Shown: one piece after another, positions 1 to 5,511 of the stretch
Layout of the letters: the number at the start of each line of letters is the position of its first letter
Numbering within the stretch: position 1 is the first letter of the stretch
Assembly (NCBI GenBank): GCA_030040415.1
Contig: JASHTT010000607.1
Location: forward strand, 1 to 5,511
Direction of reading: 5' to 3'
Source of the DNA: Streptosporangiaceae bacterium
Lineage (GTDB): Bacteria > Actinomycetota > Actinomycetes > Streptosporangiales > Streptosporangiaceae
Length of the DNA stretch: 5,511 nt
The notes under the pieces: generated by a model
What the model saw: the letters and a program-made list of their open reading frames with translations, nothing else
Database searches by the model: none
Told to the model about the DNA's origin: nothing
Translations under genes and position numbers: made by a program

Positions 1-322
1 CACGGGTCGCGGCGACCGTGCTGGCGATCCCGCCAGCGCTGTAGGGCAGCCCGGCCATCCGGGCGGCGAACTCACCGCCGCGCTCCCCGGCGAAGACCAG
101 GTGCGCGTGCGAGTCGACGAACCCGGGAAGCACCGTCCGGCCTTCGGCATCGACCAACTCGTCTGCAGCCGGAGCCTGCGACGCCGGGCCCGCCCACGCG
201 ACCCGGCCAGCCTCGGCGACCAGAGCCGCGTCTGTCAGCGCCTCGAACCCGCCAGGGGCAATCCCCGTGTCCTGCGGGGCATTGGTGACTAGCTCTCCTA
301 TGTTGGTGATCAGCACGCTCAC
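1..322 (-). CDS. hutI: Imidazolonepropionase, N-terminal part (cut by left window edge)
   Basis: Imidazolonepropionase hydrolyses 4-imidazolone-5-propionate to N-formimidoyl-L-glutamate, the third step of cytoplasmic histidine degradation. Translating the minus strand from the GTG at 322-320 gives 107 codons with no stop, beginning VSVLITNIGELVTN. The amidohydrolase metal motif is in the segment VLPGFVDSHAHLVFAGER, where His72 and His74 are the expected metal ligands; EFAARMAG and YSAGGIASTVAATR (about residues 84-107) match actinobacterial HutI. The family is usually about 390-420 residues, so roughly three quarters lies outside. GTG 322 is the most upstream ATG or GTG in this frame for at least 150 bp. 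A second GTG at 316 is possible. No clear Shine-Dalgarno precedes either. The gene is divergent from the LCP gene and separated by it from hutF, so it probably has its own promoter. Family assignment is secure; the exact start is less so. Confidence 0.93.
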   Translation of the reverse strand, partial: MSVLITNIGELVTNAPQDTGIAPGGFEALTDAALVAEAGRVAWAGPASQAPAADELVDAEGRTVLPGFVDSHAHLVFAGERGGEFAARMAGLPYSAGGIASTVAATR

Positions 323-342
323 CCGCGCATCGTGCCACAGAG

Positions 343-430
343 CCAGCCCGGAGGGACGACCCCCCGGATCCCCCCGCCGGATCCAGCCCGGGAGGACGAC
401 CCCCCGGATCCCCCCGCAGGCCAGCCCGGG
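343..430. repeat. 40-bp tandem repeat with paired six-C runs (about 2.2 copies)
   Basis: Copy one covers 343-382 and copy two 383-420; a third begins at 421 and matches for about 10 bp. Positions 354-377 and 394-417 are identical over 24 bp. Each full copy has two runs of six C on the plus strand (360-365, 370-375, 400-405, 410-415) flanking GGAT, plus shorter CCC tracts at 347-349, 387-389 and 425-427. The minus strand, which is the sense strand of hutI, is therefore a series of G-runs with spacers of 4 to 11 nt. The block lies about 21-108 bp upstream of the hutI start codon, in its promoter or leader. Confidence 0.85.
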
Positions 431-529
431 GACGGCTGCTGGCGGCCACTTAGCTGGGTCGTTATGGCTGCGGCAAAGTGGCCCATACCACGTCAGCCCC
501 TGGGTACTCTGGTGTGCTACCTAAGCCAG

Positions 530-550
530 GCCAGCGACCCCGCCGCTGGC
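530..550. promoter_or_regulatory. Small inverted repeat upstream of the LCP gene
   Basis: The arms GCCAGCG (530-536) and CGCTGGC (544-550) are perfectly complementary around a 7-nt spacer. It ends 52 bp before the LCP start codon, a plausible place for an operator or a leader hairpin. No T-run follows, so it does not look like an intrinsic terminator. Short GC-rich inverted repeats are common by chance in such DNA, so function is only a possibility. Confidence 0.3.
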
Positions 551-593
551 ATACCGTGACCGGGACACAGGACGGTCGCGACACCGGCAGGAC

Positions 594-599
594 GGAGGT
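594..599 (+). promoter_or_regulatory. Shine-Dalgarno site of the LCP gene
   Basis: GGAGGT is a near-perfect anti-16S match, ending three bases before ATG 603. The spacing is tight, but no other ATG or GTG lies between this site and the membrane anchor, so it fixes 603 as the start. Confidence 0.75.
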
Positions 600-602
600 C
601 AG

Positions 603-2246
603 ATGCGCCACGGCTCAGGCGGGCGCGTTAGGTACCGGTCCAGGTCGGCTGGCCGCGCGCGCGGCTCGGCCAGGCACTTCACGTACTGGCACCATCTAGG
701 CCTGGCAGGCAAGATCGGCTACATCGCGGCCACGTTCTCAGCCCTCGTCGCGGTGACCGCGGGTGTCGGCGGCTACGCCTATTACCGGCACCTGGTGGGA
801 AACATCAGCGACGTAAACGTCGGCGGGCTTACTGGCCGGTCGGTCTACGGCCAGCTCAACATCCTGGTACTCGGCTCACAACAGAGAGCCGGCCAGAAGG
901 GCTACTTCGGCGTCGCCCCAGGCGACTCGCCGGACACCGATAACTCGGACAACCTGCTGCTCGTCCACCTGAACGCCACCCACACGCACGCGACCGTGCT
1001 GTCGATCCCACGGGACACGTTCGTCTACGAGCCGGGTTGCAAGGCCCGCACCCGGATGATCGGCATCGGCATTCAGGGGCCCTACGCCTATCCGCCGGGC
1101 AACATCATCGATGGCGCGCTGAACATCGGCGGTCCCACCTGCGCGGTCAGGACCGTGGAAGATCTGACCGGCATCAAGCTCGACCACTTCGTGGAGTTCG
1201 ACTTCAACTCGTTCCGCACGATGGTGGACGCCATCGGTGGCGTCGAGGTCTGTGTGCCCAAGGGCGGCTACTACGACAAGGCGTCGGGCGTCCACCTCAC
1301 CGCCGGACGCCACCTGCTCAAGTACGACCAGGCGCTTGCCTACGTGCGCCAGCGTGACGACCTCGGCGCGGGTACCACCGACGCGGGCGGCGACCTGCCG
1401 CGCATCGCGGTGCAGCAGGCGTTCATCTCCTCTGTGTTGCAGAAGGTCGAAAAGGAGGGCCTGCTCAGCAACATCCGCGAGGTGCCGCAACTGCTGGACA
1501 TCCTCAGCACCGCGACGAAGGCGCTCACGGTCGACAAGGGACTAGGCACCGTCAACAACCTGCTGACGCTGGCCAAGTCGCTGGCCCACCTGCAGGCCAG
1601 CGACGTCTCGCTGATCACCATGCCGACGACGATGGACACCTTCGACTACCCGACGTACTCAGAGCACGAGATGGCCGTCCAGCCGCAGGATGACGTGCTG
1701 TTCGGGATGATCCTGCACGACCAGAGCTGGCAGGGTCACCTGCCACTCGAGCCGCACAGGAAGGTCCAGGTTCGGGTGCTGAACGGCACCGGCGAGACTG
1801 GCCTCGCCTCGCGCACCGCAGCCAGCCTGCGCAAGCTCGGCTTCGACGTTGTCAAGATCGGCAACGCGCCGTACACCAGCACGACGACCGTCACCTACTC
1901 GGGCATCGAGCGAGCCGACAGTGCCTACACGCTGATGACCGCGCTCAAGGAGTTCCCGGCTGGGGAGAATCTGCGGAACGAACCGGAGAACCAGGTCGGC
2001 TCGTGGGGCCCGGTCAACCTGATCCTGGGCACCGACTTCGCCGGCGTGACCGCACCCAAGCACGTAACCAAGGCCGCGCTGGACAAGTCCAGCAAGTCGA
2101 AGCACGGCAAGAAGGCCAAGCACAGCAAGGGCGATAGCGCCGCCACGGCGGCGGCCGCCTATGGCAGCGCGACCGGGCCAGGCGACGTCCAGTCCCGCAA
2201 CGCCGCAGCCAACATCTGCTCGGGCCTCCCGCTGGGCGACAACTAG
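603..2246 (+). CDS. LytR-CpsA-Psr (LCP) family cell-wall polymer ligase with LytR C-terminal domain
   Basis: LCP proteins transfer lipid-linked wall glycopolymers (teichoic acids, arabinogalactan, capsule) from polyprenyl diphosphate onto peptidoglycan outside the membrane. The 547-residue product has a short basic cytoplasmic N-terminus (1-30), one membrane anchor at about 38-60, and an extracellular LCP domain at about 85-285. Visible LCP signatures are LNILVLGS (85-92), DTDNSDNLLLVHLN (111-124), SIPRDT (134-139; Arg137 is the expected pyrophosphate-binding arginine), NIGGPTCAVRTVEDLTG (174-190), and ALAYVRQRDDL with LPRIAVQQAF (244-274; Arg249 and Arg267). Cys146 and Cys180 could form a disulfide. 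A LytR_C domain spans about 386-480 (VQVRVLNGTGETGLA, LILGTDF). The tail is lysine-rich (495-509), then Ala/Gly-rich, ending NICSGLPLGDN. The gene stands alone, divergent from hutI and convergent with hutF, with no functional link to histidine breakdown. The family is clear; the polymer transferred is not. Confidence 0.95.
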   Translation: MRHGSGGRVRYRSRSAGRARGSARHFTYWHHLGLAGKIGYIAATFSALVAVTAGVGGYAYYRHLVGNISDVNVGGLTGRSVYGQLNILVLGSQQRAGQKGYFGVAPGDSPDTDNSDNLLLVHLNATHTHATVLSIPRDTFVYEPGCKARTRMIGIGIQGPYAYPPGNIIDGALNIGGPTCAVRTVEDLTGIKLDHFVEFDFNSFRTMVDAIGGVEVCVPKGGYYDKASGVHLTAGRHLLKYDQALAYVRQRDDLGAGTTDAGGDLPRIAVQQAFISSVLQKVEKEGLLSNIREVPQLLDILSTATKALTVDKGLGTVNNLLTLAKSLAHLQASDVSLITMPTTMDTFDYPTYSEHEMAVQPQDDVLFGMILHDQSWQGHLPLEPHRKVQVRVLNGTGETGLASRTAASLRKLGFDVVKIGNAPYTSTTTVTYSGIERADSAYTLMTALKEFPAGENLRNEPENQVGSWGPVNLILGTDFAGVTAPKHVTKAALDKSSKSKHGKKAKHSKGDSAATAAAAYGSATGPGDVQSRNAAANICSGLPLGDN

Positions 2247-2260
2247 CCGAAGCACTTCCT

Positions 2261-2309
2261 TGATCACGGAAGATCCGGGCCGTCCCAGTGCCCGGATCTT
2301 CCGTGATCA
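2261..2309. terminator. Bidirectional terminator-like hairpin between the convergent LCP gene and hutF
   Basis: Left arm 2261-2280 and right arm 2290-2309 are perfectly complementary over 20 bp around a 9-nt loop (2281-2289). It begins 14 bp after the LCP stop codon and is placed to end transcription from both sides. No U-tract follows on either strand, which is common for actinobacterial hairpin terminators. The minus-strand stop codon of hutF (2266-2264) lies inside the left arm, so the structure also encodes the last 15 or so HutF residues. Confidence 0.85.
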
Positions 2310-3700
2310 TGGTCCAGGGTCGCCGTGATCGCGGCAGCGAGCTTGCCGGAGACATCCGGGACGAGCAGGTGACGACTGTCGGCGACCACGTCGCGGCCGC
2401 CGATCACCACGTGCCTGACGTCAGCGGCGGTCGCGCCGAACACGACGGACTCCAGCGCGGTGGCCGTGCCTGCCCCGGCGGTCCGCGGTGAGTCGAGCGC
2501 GACAGTTACCAGGTCAGCAAGACCGCCCGGGGCTATGTCCCCGGCCTCAGGCCAGCCCAGGCTCGCGTGCCCGGTGGCGGTAGCGGCCGTGGCGAGTTCG
2601 GCCGCGCTGAAGTGCCCGCGCTGCCCGGAGGCCAGCCGCTCGTCAAGCTCCACCCGGCGGGCCTCCTCCAGCAGATCGATCACGGCGTGGCTGTCGCTGC
2701 CGATGGTCAGCGGGCTGCCCGCCGCGGTGAGCGCACCCGCCGGCCCGATCCCGTCGGCCAGGTCCGCCTCGGTCGTCGGGCAGAAGCAGACGTGGCTCCT
2801 GCTCTCGCCGAGCAGCCGGACGTCGCTAGCCGACAGGTGCGTAGCGTGCACCGCGGTCGCGCGCGGACCGAGTGCCCCGGCATCCTCGAGTACCTGCGCC
2901 GGCGTCCGTCCGTGCGCCGCCAGGCAAGCCCGGTTCTCGGCGACCTGCTCCGACAGGTGCACGTGCAGTGGCGCGCCGCGCTCCCGCGCCCACGCCACGA
3001 CCGGCGGCATCTGGCCTGGCGGGACCGCGCGGACGGAGTGGATAGCAGCGCCAGGCCGCGCGTCCGGGCCCGGCATGCCGGGCCCGGACCATAGTTCCGC
3101 TGCCCTGGCCGCCCATGCCGTGGCGTCGGCGTCACCGAACCGCAGTTGCGTGCCCTGCAGCGGCTCCTGGCTGCCGTCCGCGGCAAGCCCGCCGGACAGG
3201 TAACACGTGTCCAGCAGGGTGATCCTTATCCCCGCTCGTCTTGCCGCCTCGACCAGCGCCCTGCCCATCTGGTTCGGGTCGGCGTACCGCGTCCCGTCCG
3301 GCCCGTGGTGCAAGTAGTGGAACTCCCCTACGCAGCTGATCCCGGCGAGCGCCATCTCGGCGTACACCGCGGTTGCCAGTTCGAGGTAGCTGTCCGGGTC
3401 GAGTCGGGAGGCGACCTCATACATGCGCTCTCGCCAGGTCCAGAAGGTGCCCCGGCCGGCCTGCGTGATCCCGCGCAGGGCCCGGTGGAACGCGTGCGAG
3501 TGGGCGTTCGCGAGGCCAGGCATGGTCAGGCCAGCCAGCCGGGTGACGCGGTCCTGCGGCTGCTCACCGGCCTCCGGCGTCACCGCGGTGATCCGCTCCC
3601 CCGACGCCTCGATGAGGACATCACGGCGCAGCCCGCCGGACGGCGACCATGCCAGCTCGGCGAGCCACAGCCTGGTCGGCCCGGGCGCCGTCGCGGTCAC
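2264..3700 (-). CDS. hutF: Formimidoylglutamate deiminase
   Basis: HutF hydrolyses N-formimidoyl-L-glutamate to N-formyl-L-glutamate and ammonia, the fourth step of the formylglutamate branch of histidine degradation. The 478-residue product is an amidohydrolase-fold enzyme. Zinc motif NAHSHAFHR gives His67 and His69; GEFHYLHH follows at 125-132; LHVHLSEQ gives His248 and catalytic Glu251; AVHATHLS gives His285; CPTTEADLADGI is at 307-318; and GSDSHAVID gives Asp336. Spacings His248-Glu251-His285-Asp336 equal those I recall for Pseudomonas aeruginosa HutF (232, 235, 269, 320). The start is GTG 3700, whose GTGA overlaps the upstream stop, so translation is probably coupled; the preceding GGCGGG is a weak ribosome site. 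At 478 residues it is somewhat longer than the usual 450-460. A Pro/Gly loop at 205-213 is encoded by a palindrome, and the C-terminal 15 residues by the terminator hairpin. Key residues are intact and the enzyme should be active. Confidence 0.96.
   Translation of the reverse strand: MTATAPGPTRLWLAELAWSPSGGLRRDVLIEASGERITAVTPEAGEQPQDRVTRLAGLTMPGLANAHSHAFHRALRGITQAGRGTFWTWRERMYEVASRLDPDSYLELATAVYAEMALAGISCVGEFHYLHHGPDGTRYADPNQMGRALVEAARRAGIRITLLDTCYLSGGLAADGSQEPLQGTQLRFGDADATAWAARAAELWSGPGMPGPDARPGAAIHSVRAVPPGQMPPVVAWARERGAPLHVHLSEQVAENRACLAAHGRTPAQVLEDAGALGPRATAVHATHLSASDVRLLGESRSHVCFCPTTEADLADGIGPAGALTAAGSPLTIGSDSHAVIDLLEEARRVELDERLASGQRGHFSAAELATAATATGHASLGWPEAGDIAPGGLADLVTVALDSPRTAGAGTATALESVVFGATAADVRHVVIGGRDVVADSRHLLVPDVSGKLAAAITATLDHDHGRSGHWDGPDLP
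3062..3089. repeat. Perfect 28-bp palindrome inside hutF
   Basis: The two 14-bp halves meet at 3075/3076 with no spacer, and each base pairs with its mirror position: GTCCGGGCCCGGCA followed by its exact reverse complement. It covers HutF codons 205-213, encoding SGPGMPGPD, a Gly/Pro loop in a part of the protein away from the metal and catalytic residues. It could be chance enrichment from GGGCCC-type codons or a small palindromic insertion kept in frame. Confidence 0.85.
3697..3700 (-). other. GTGA stop/start overlap, M20 hydrolase to hutF
   Basis: The TGA of the upstream hydrolase (3699-3697) shares bases with the GTG of hutF (3700-3698). This layout commonly gives re-initiation by the same ribosome and indicates one transcript and matched expression. 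Confidence 0.85.
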
Positions 3701-4911
3701 CGACCCGCCAGATCGGCGAGCACCGCGGTCAGCGCGGCGACTCCCGTCTCACAGTCGGCAAGCTCGGCATGCTCGGCCGGCGAGTGCGACACGCCGGTCG
3801 GGTTCCGCACGAACAGCATGCCTGCCGGCACCCGCGCCGCGAGCACGCCGGCGTCGTGACCGGCACCGGTCGGCAGCAGCGGCGGCACGCTGCCCTCGGC
3901 GCTGAGCACACCGGCCATCCGGTCGCGCAGCACCGGGTCGAAGCTGACGGCCGGACTGAACGACTCGCGGTTGATCTCCATGAGCACGCCGTGCCGGCCT
4001 GCCGCCTGCCGCGCGGCCTCGCCGATGCGGCCGACTAGCCGGTCCAGGGTTGCCTCGTCGGCGGCGCGGGCGTCCAGCCATGCGTGCACAGCGGAGCAGA
4101 TCGCGTTCGCGGCACCCGGCTCCGCTACCACCTTGCCAAACGTCGCCAGGCTGGCGCACTCCGCCGCGGCGTCCCTGGCGGACAGCGCGGTCGCGGCGAA
4201 CGCCAGCATGGCATCCCGGCGGTCGGCCAGCCGTGTCGTGCCCGCGTGGTCGGCACGGCCGGTGAAATCCAGCCGCCACCGGCCGTGCGGCCAGATTCCC
4301 GCGCCGATCCCGACCGGCGCGGACAGCCCGTCCAGTGCCCTGCCCTGCTCGATGTGCAACTCGACGAGCGCCCCGATCTGGCCGACCAGTTCGTCGTCGG
4401 GTCCGGCGAGTGCGGCGTTCCGGCCGGCGGCAGTCATCGCATCTGCCAGGCTCACCCCGTCGCCATCGCGCAGCTCCCGGGCTGTGGCCGGGTCGATCGC
4501 GCCGGTCATCAAACGGCTGCCGAGGCACGCGACGCCGAACCTGGCGCCCTCCTCCTCGGCGAACGCGACGACGGCGATCGGCCTGGCCGGCTGGAAGTCG
4601 AGGGCCCGCAGCTCGGCCACGGCCGCGAACGCGGACACCACGCCAAGCGGCCCGTCGAACGCGCCGCCGTCCGGCACCGAGTCCAGGTGACTGCCGGTCA
4701 CGACGGCCTGCTCGCTGCCGGGCCGACCCCACCACGCCCACAGGTTGCCGTTCCGGTCGCAGTCGGTTCGCAGGCCAAGGCTGCTGGCGGTGCGGGCAAA
4801 CCAGGCCCGGCATGCCATGTCAGCCTCGGTCCAGGAGTAGCGCCGGTAACCGCCACTGCGCTCGTTGCGTCCGATGGGCAGCAGACGTTCCCATATGGTG
4901 GTGAAATTCAT
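3697..4911 (-). CDS. M20-family zinc amidohydrolase in the hut operon (candidate N-formylglutamate deformylase)
   Basis: The 404-residue product belongs to the M20/M28 group containing allantoate amidohydrolase and N-carbamoyl-L-amino-acid hydrolase, which cut C-N bonds of ureido or amido acids with two metal ions. Family motifs are complete: GSHLDSVPDGGAFDGPLG (His75, Asp86), FAEEEGARFG (Glu119-121, including the catalytic and metal glutamates), ELHIEQG (His186), the dimer-domain GRADHAGTT (His222), GAGHDAG (349-355) and GVSHSPAEH (His376). Length fits the family (about 400-415). It starts at ATG 4911 within an ATGA overlap with the hutU stop, lacks a strong ribosome site of its own, and overlaps hutF at its other end, so coupling to both is likely. 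Automated pipelines would call it allantoate amidohydrolase. Since the operon needs an enzyme releasing formate from N-formylglutamate and no HutG is visible, I infer that role. Family is certain; substrate is not. Confidence 0.9.
   Translation of the reverse strand: MNFTTIWERLLPIGRNERSGGYRRYSWTEADMACRAWFARTASSLGLRTDCDRNGNLWAWWGRPGSEQAVVTGSHLDSVPDGGAFDGPLGVVSAFAAVAELRALDFQPARPIAVVAFAEEEGARFGVACLGSRLMTGAIDPATARELRDGDGVSLADAMTAAGRNAALAGPDDELVGQIGALVELHIEQGRALDGLSAPVGIGAGIWPHGRWRLDFTGRADHAGTTRLADRRDAMLAFAATALSARDAAAECASLATFGKVVAEPGAANAICSAVHAWLDARAADEATLDRLVGRIGEAARQAAGRHGVLMEINRESFSPAVSFDPVLRDRMAGVLSAEGSVPPLLPTGAGHDAGVLAARVPAGMLFVRNPTGVSHSPAEHAELADCETGVAALTAVLADLAGR
4908..4911 (-). other. ATGA stop/start overlap, hutU to M20 hydrolase
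   Basis: The TGA of hutU (4910-4908) overlaps the ATG of the hydrolase (4911-4909). The sequence just upstream (GCGCCGAGC) has no good Shine-Dalgarno, which fits coupled translation. Confidence 0.85.
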
Positions 4912-5511
4912 GCTCGGCGCATGGGCAGGCGCACGCCGCGCTCCGCGGCGACCTCGATGGCCCGGTCGTACCCGGCGTCCGCGTGCCTGATCACGCCCGA
5001 GCCGGGGTCGTTGGTTAGCACGCGCTCAAGCTTCTGCGCGGCGAGCTCGGTGCCGTCGGCCACACACACCTGGCCGGCGTGGATCGAGCGGCCTATCCCG
5101 ACGCCGCCGCCATGATGGATGCTCACCCAGGACGCCCCGGACGACGTGTTGAGCAGCGCATTCAGCAGCGGCCAATCAGCGATCGCGTCGCTGCCGTCGG
5201 CCATGTCCTCGGTCTCCCGGTACGGCGAGGCGACCGACCCGCAGTCGAGGTGATCGCGGCCGAGCACCACGGGCGCCTGCAGCTCACCCCGGCTGACCAT
5301 GTCGTTGAAGCGCAGGCCCGCGAGGTGCCGCTCGCCGTAGCCGAGCCAGCAGATCCTGGCAGGCAGGCCCTGGAACTTGACCTTCTCGCCCGCCAGCCTG
5401 ATCCACCTTGCGAGTGCCTCGTTGTCCGGGAAGAGGTCGAGTATCGCTGCATCGGTGGCGGCGATGTCCGCCGGGTCCCCGGACAGGGCAGCCCACCGGA
5501 ACGGGCCCTTC
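4908..5511 (-). CDS. hutU: Urocanate hydratase, C-terminal part (cut by right window edge)
   Basis: Urocanase adds water to urocanate to give imidazolonepropionate, the second step of histidine breakdown, using tightly bound NAD+ as an electrophile. The minus-strand frame is open from the window edge to the TGA at 4910-4908, showing the last 200 residues; about 350 more lie to the right. The visible start is KGPFRWAALSGDPADIAATDAA. GLPARICWLGYGER contains a cysteine 146 residues from the C-terminus, the place expected for the active-site Cys410 of the 557-residue Pseudomonas putida enzyme. Further signatures are VVLGRDHLDCGSVASPYRETE, DWPLLNALLNTSSGASWVS, HHGGGVGIG and VLTNDPGSGVIRHADAGYD, all hallmarks of HutU. 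An internal Met (5300) only looks like a start because the frame is truncated; conserved sequence continues upstream of it without a break. It is the first visible gene of the leftward operon with the M20 hydrolase and hutF. Confidence 0.97.
   Translation of the reverse strand, partial: KGPFRWAALSGDPADIAATDAAILDLFPDNEALARWIRLAGEKVKFQGLPARICWLGYGERHLAGLRFNDMVSRGELQAPVVLGRDHLDCGSVASPYRETEDMADGSDAIADWPLLNALLNTSSGASWVSIHHGGGVGIGRSIHAGQVCVADGTELAAQKLERVLTNDPGSGVIRHADAGYDRAIEVAAERGVRLPMRRA

Larger units (their letters stand above)
323..602. other. Divergent intergenic region between hutI and the LCP gene
   Basis: This 280-bp stretch must carry the promoters of both hutI (leftward) and the LCP gene (rightward). 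It contains a G/C-run tandem repeat on the hutI side, a short inverted repeat at 530-550 and a Shine-Dalgarno site next to the LCP start. I found no convincing -35/-10 pair on either strand. The best leftward candidate is TTGCCG (475-470) with an 18-bp spacer and a poor -10, which is too weak to annotate. Open frames crossing the region look like high-GC shadows and lack protein-family features. Confidence 0.8.

Noticed and set aside
343..430. Tandem repeat considered as a CRISPR array
   Set aside because: There are only two full units, directly adjacent, with no unique spacers and no cas genes.
72..449. 125-residue minus-strand frame overlapping the hutI start
   Set aside because: It is out of frame with hutI, which shows clear family motifs in the other frame; the Gly/Pro/Arg-rich product is typical of a high-GC shadow and is partly made of the tandem repeat.
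876..1490. 204-codon minus-strand frame opposite the LCP gene
   Set aside because: It is antisense to the conserved LCP catalytic domain and rich in Val/Ala/Arg/Asp as expected from the reverse complement of biased codons.
2460..3203. Long plus-strand frame of 247 codons opposite hutF
   Set aside because: Antisense to a gene with complete catalytic motifs; the product is Ser/Ala/Arg/Pro-rich without any recognisable domain.
3697..4911. Allantoin degradation locus
   Set aside because: Only one enzyme of that type is present; all neighbours are histidine-utilisation genes.
4084..5115. 343-codon plus-strand frame opposite the M20 hydrolase and hutU
   Set aside because: It spans two real genes and their junction on the other strand, has no family features and no ribosome site that I can see.
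1..5511. Mobile element or defence system around the LCP gene
   Set aside because: No transposase, integrase, tRNA, target-site duplication or defence-type protein is visible; every gene has an ordinary metabolic or wall-related assignment.

Overview
The window is high-GC DNA with strong G/C bias at third codon positions, GTG starts and many spurious long reading frames opposite real genes. This, with an actinobacterial-type LytR-CpsA-Psr wall ligase and the gene order hutU / M20 amidohydrolase / hutF, points to a Gram-positive actinomycete. I cannot name the genus. Five genes are supported, two of them cut by the window edges.

Layout. Positions 1-322 (minus) hold the first 107 codons of hutI, imidazolonepropionase, which runs off the left edge. 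Positions 323-602 are a 280-bp divergent intergenic region with a 40-bp G/C-run tandem repeat on the hutI side and a small inverted repeat on the other side. Positions 603-2246 (plus) encode a membrane-anchored LCP cell-wall polymer ligase. A perfect 20-bp-stem hairpin at 2261-2309 separates it from the convergent gene to its right. Positions 2264-5511 (minus) are a tightly packed operon read right to left: the C-terminal 200 codons of hutU (urocanate hydratase), an M20-family amidohydrolase, and hutF (formimidoylglutamate deiminase). Each junction is a 4-bp stop/start overlap.

How the genes work together. HutU converts urocanate to imidazolonepropionate, HutI opens the ring to formimidoylglutamate, and HutF deiminates that to N-formylglutamate. 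The M20 enzyme sits exactly where an N-formylglutamate deformylase is needed and is the natural candidate for that last step; this assignment is inference. hutH (histidase) is not in the window.

The most notable points are the oppositely oriented LCP gene separating hutI from the rest of the pathway, the M20 enzyme as a possible replacement for HutG, the G-run repeats upstream of hutI, the terminator-like hairpin that supplies the last codons of hutF, and a perfect 28-bp palindrome inside hutF. I see no mobile element, CRISPR array, RNA gene or clearly new multigene system.
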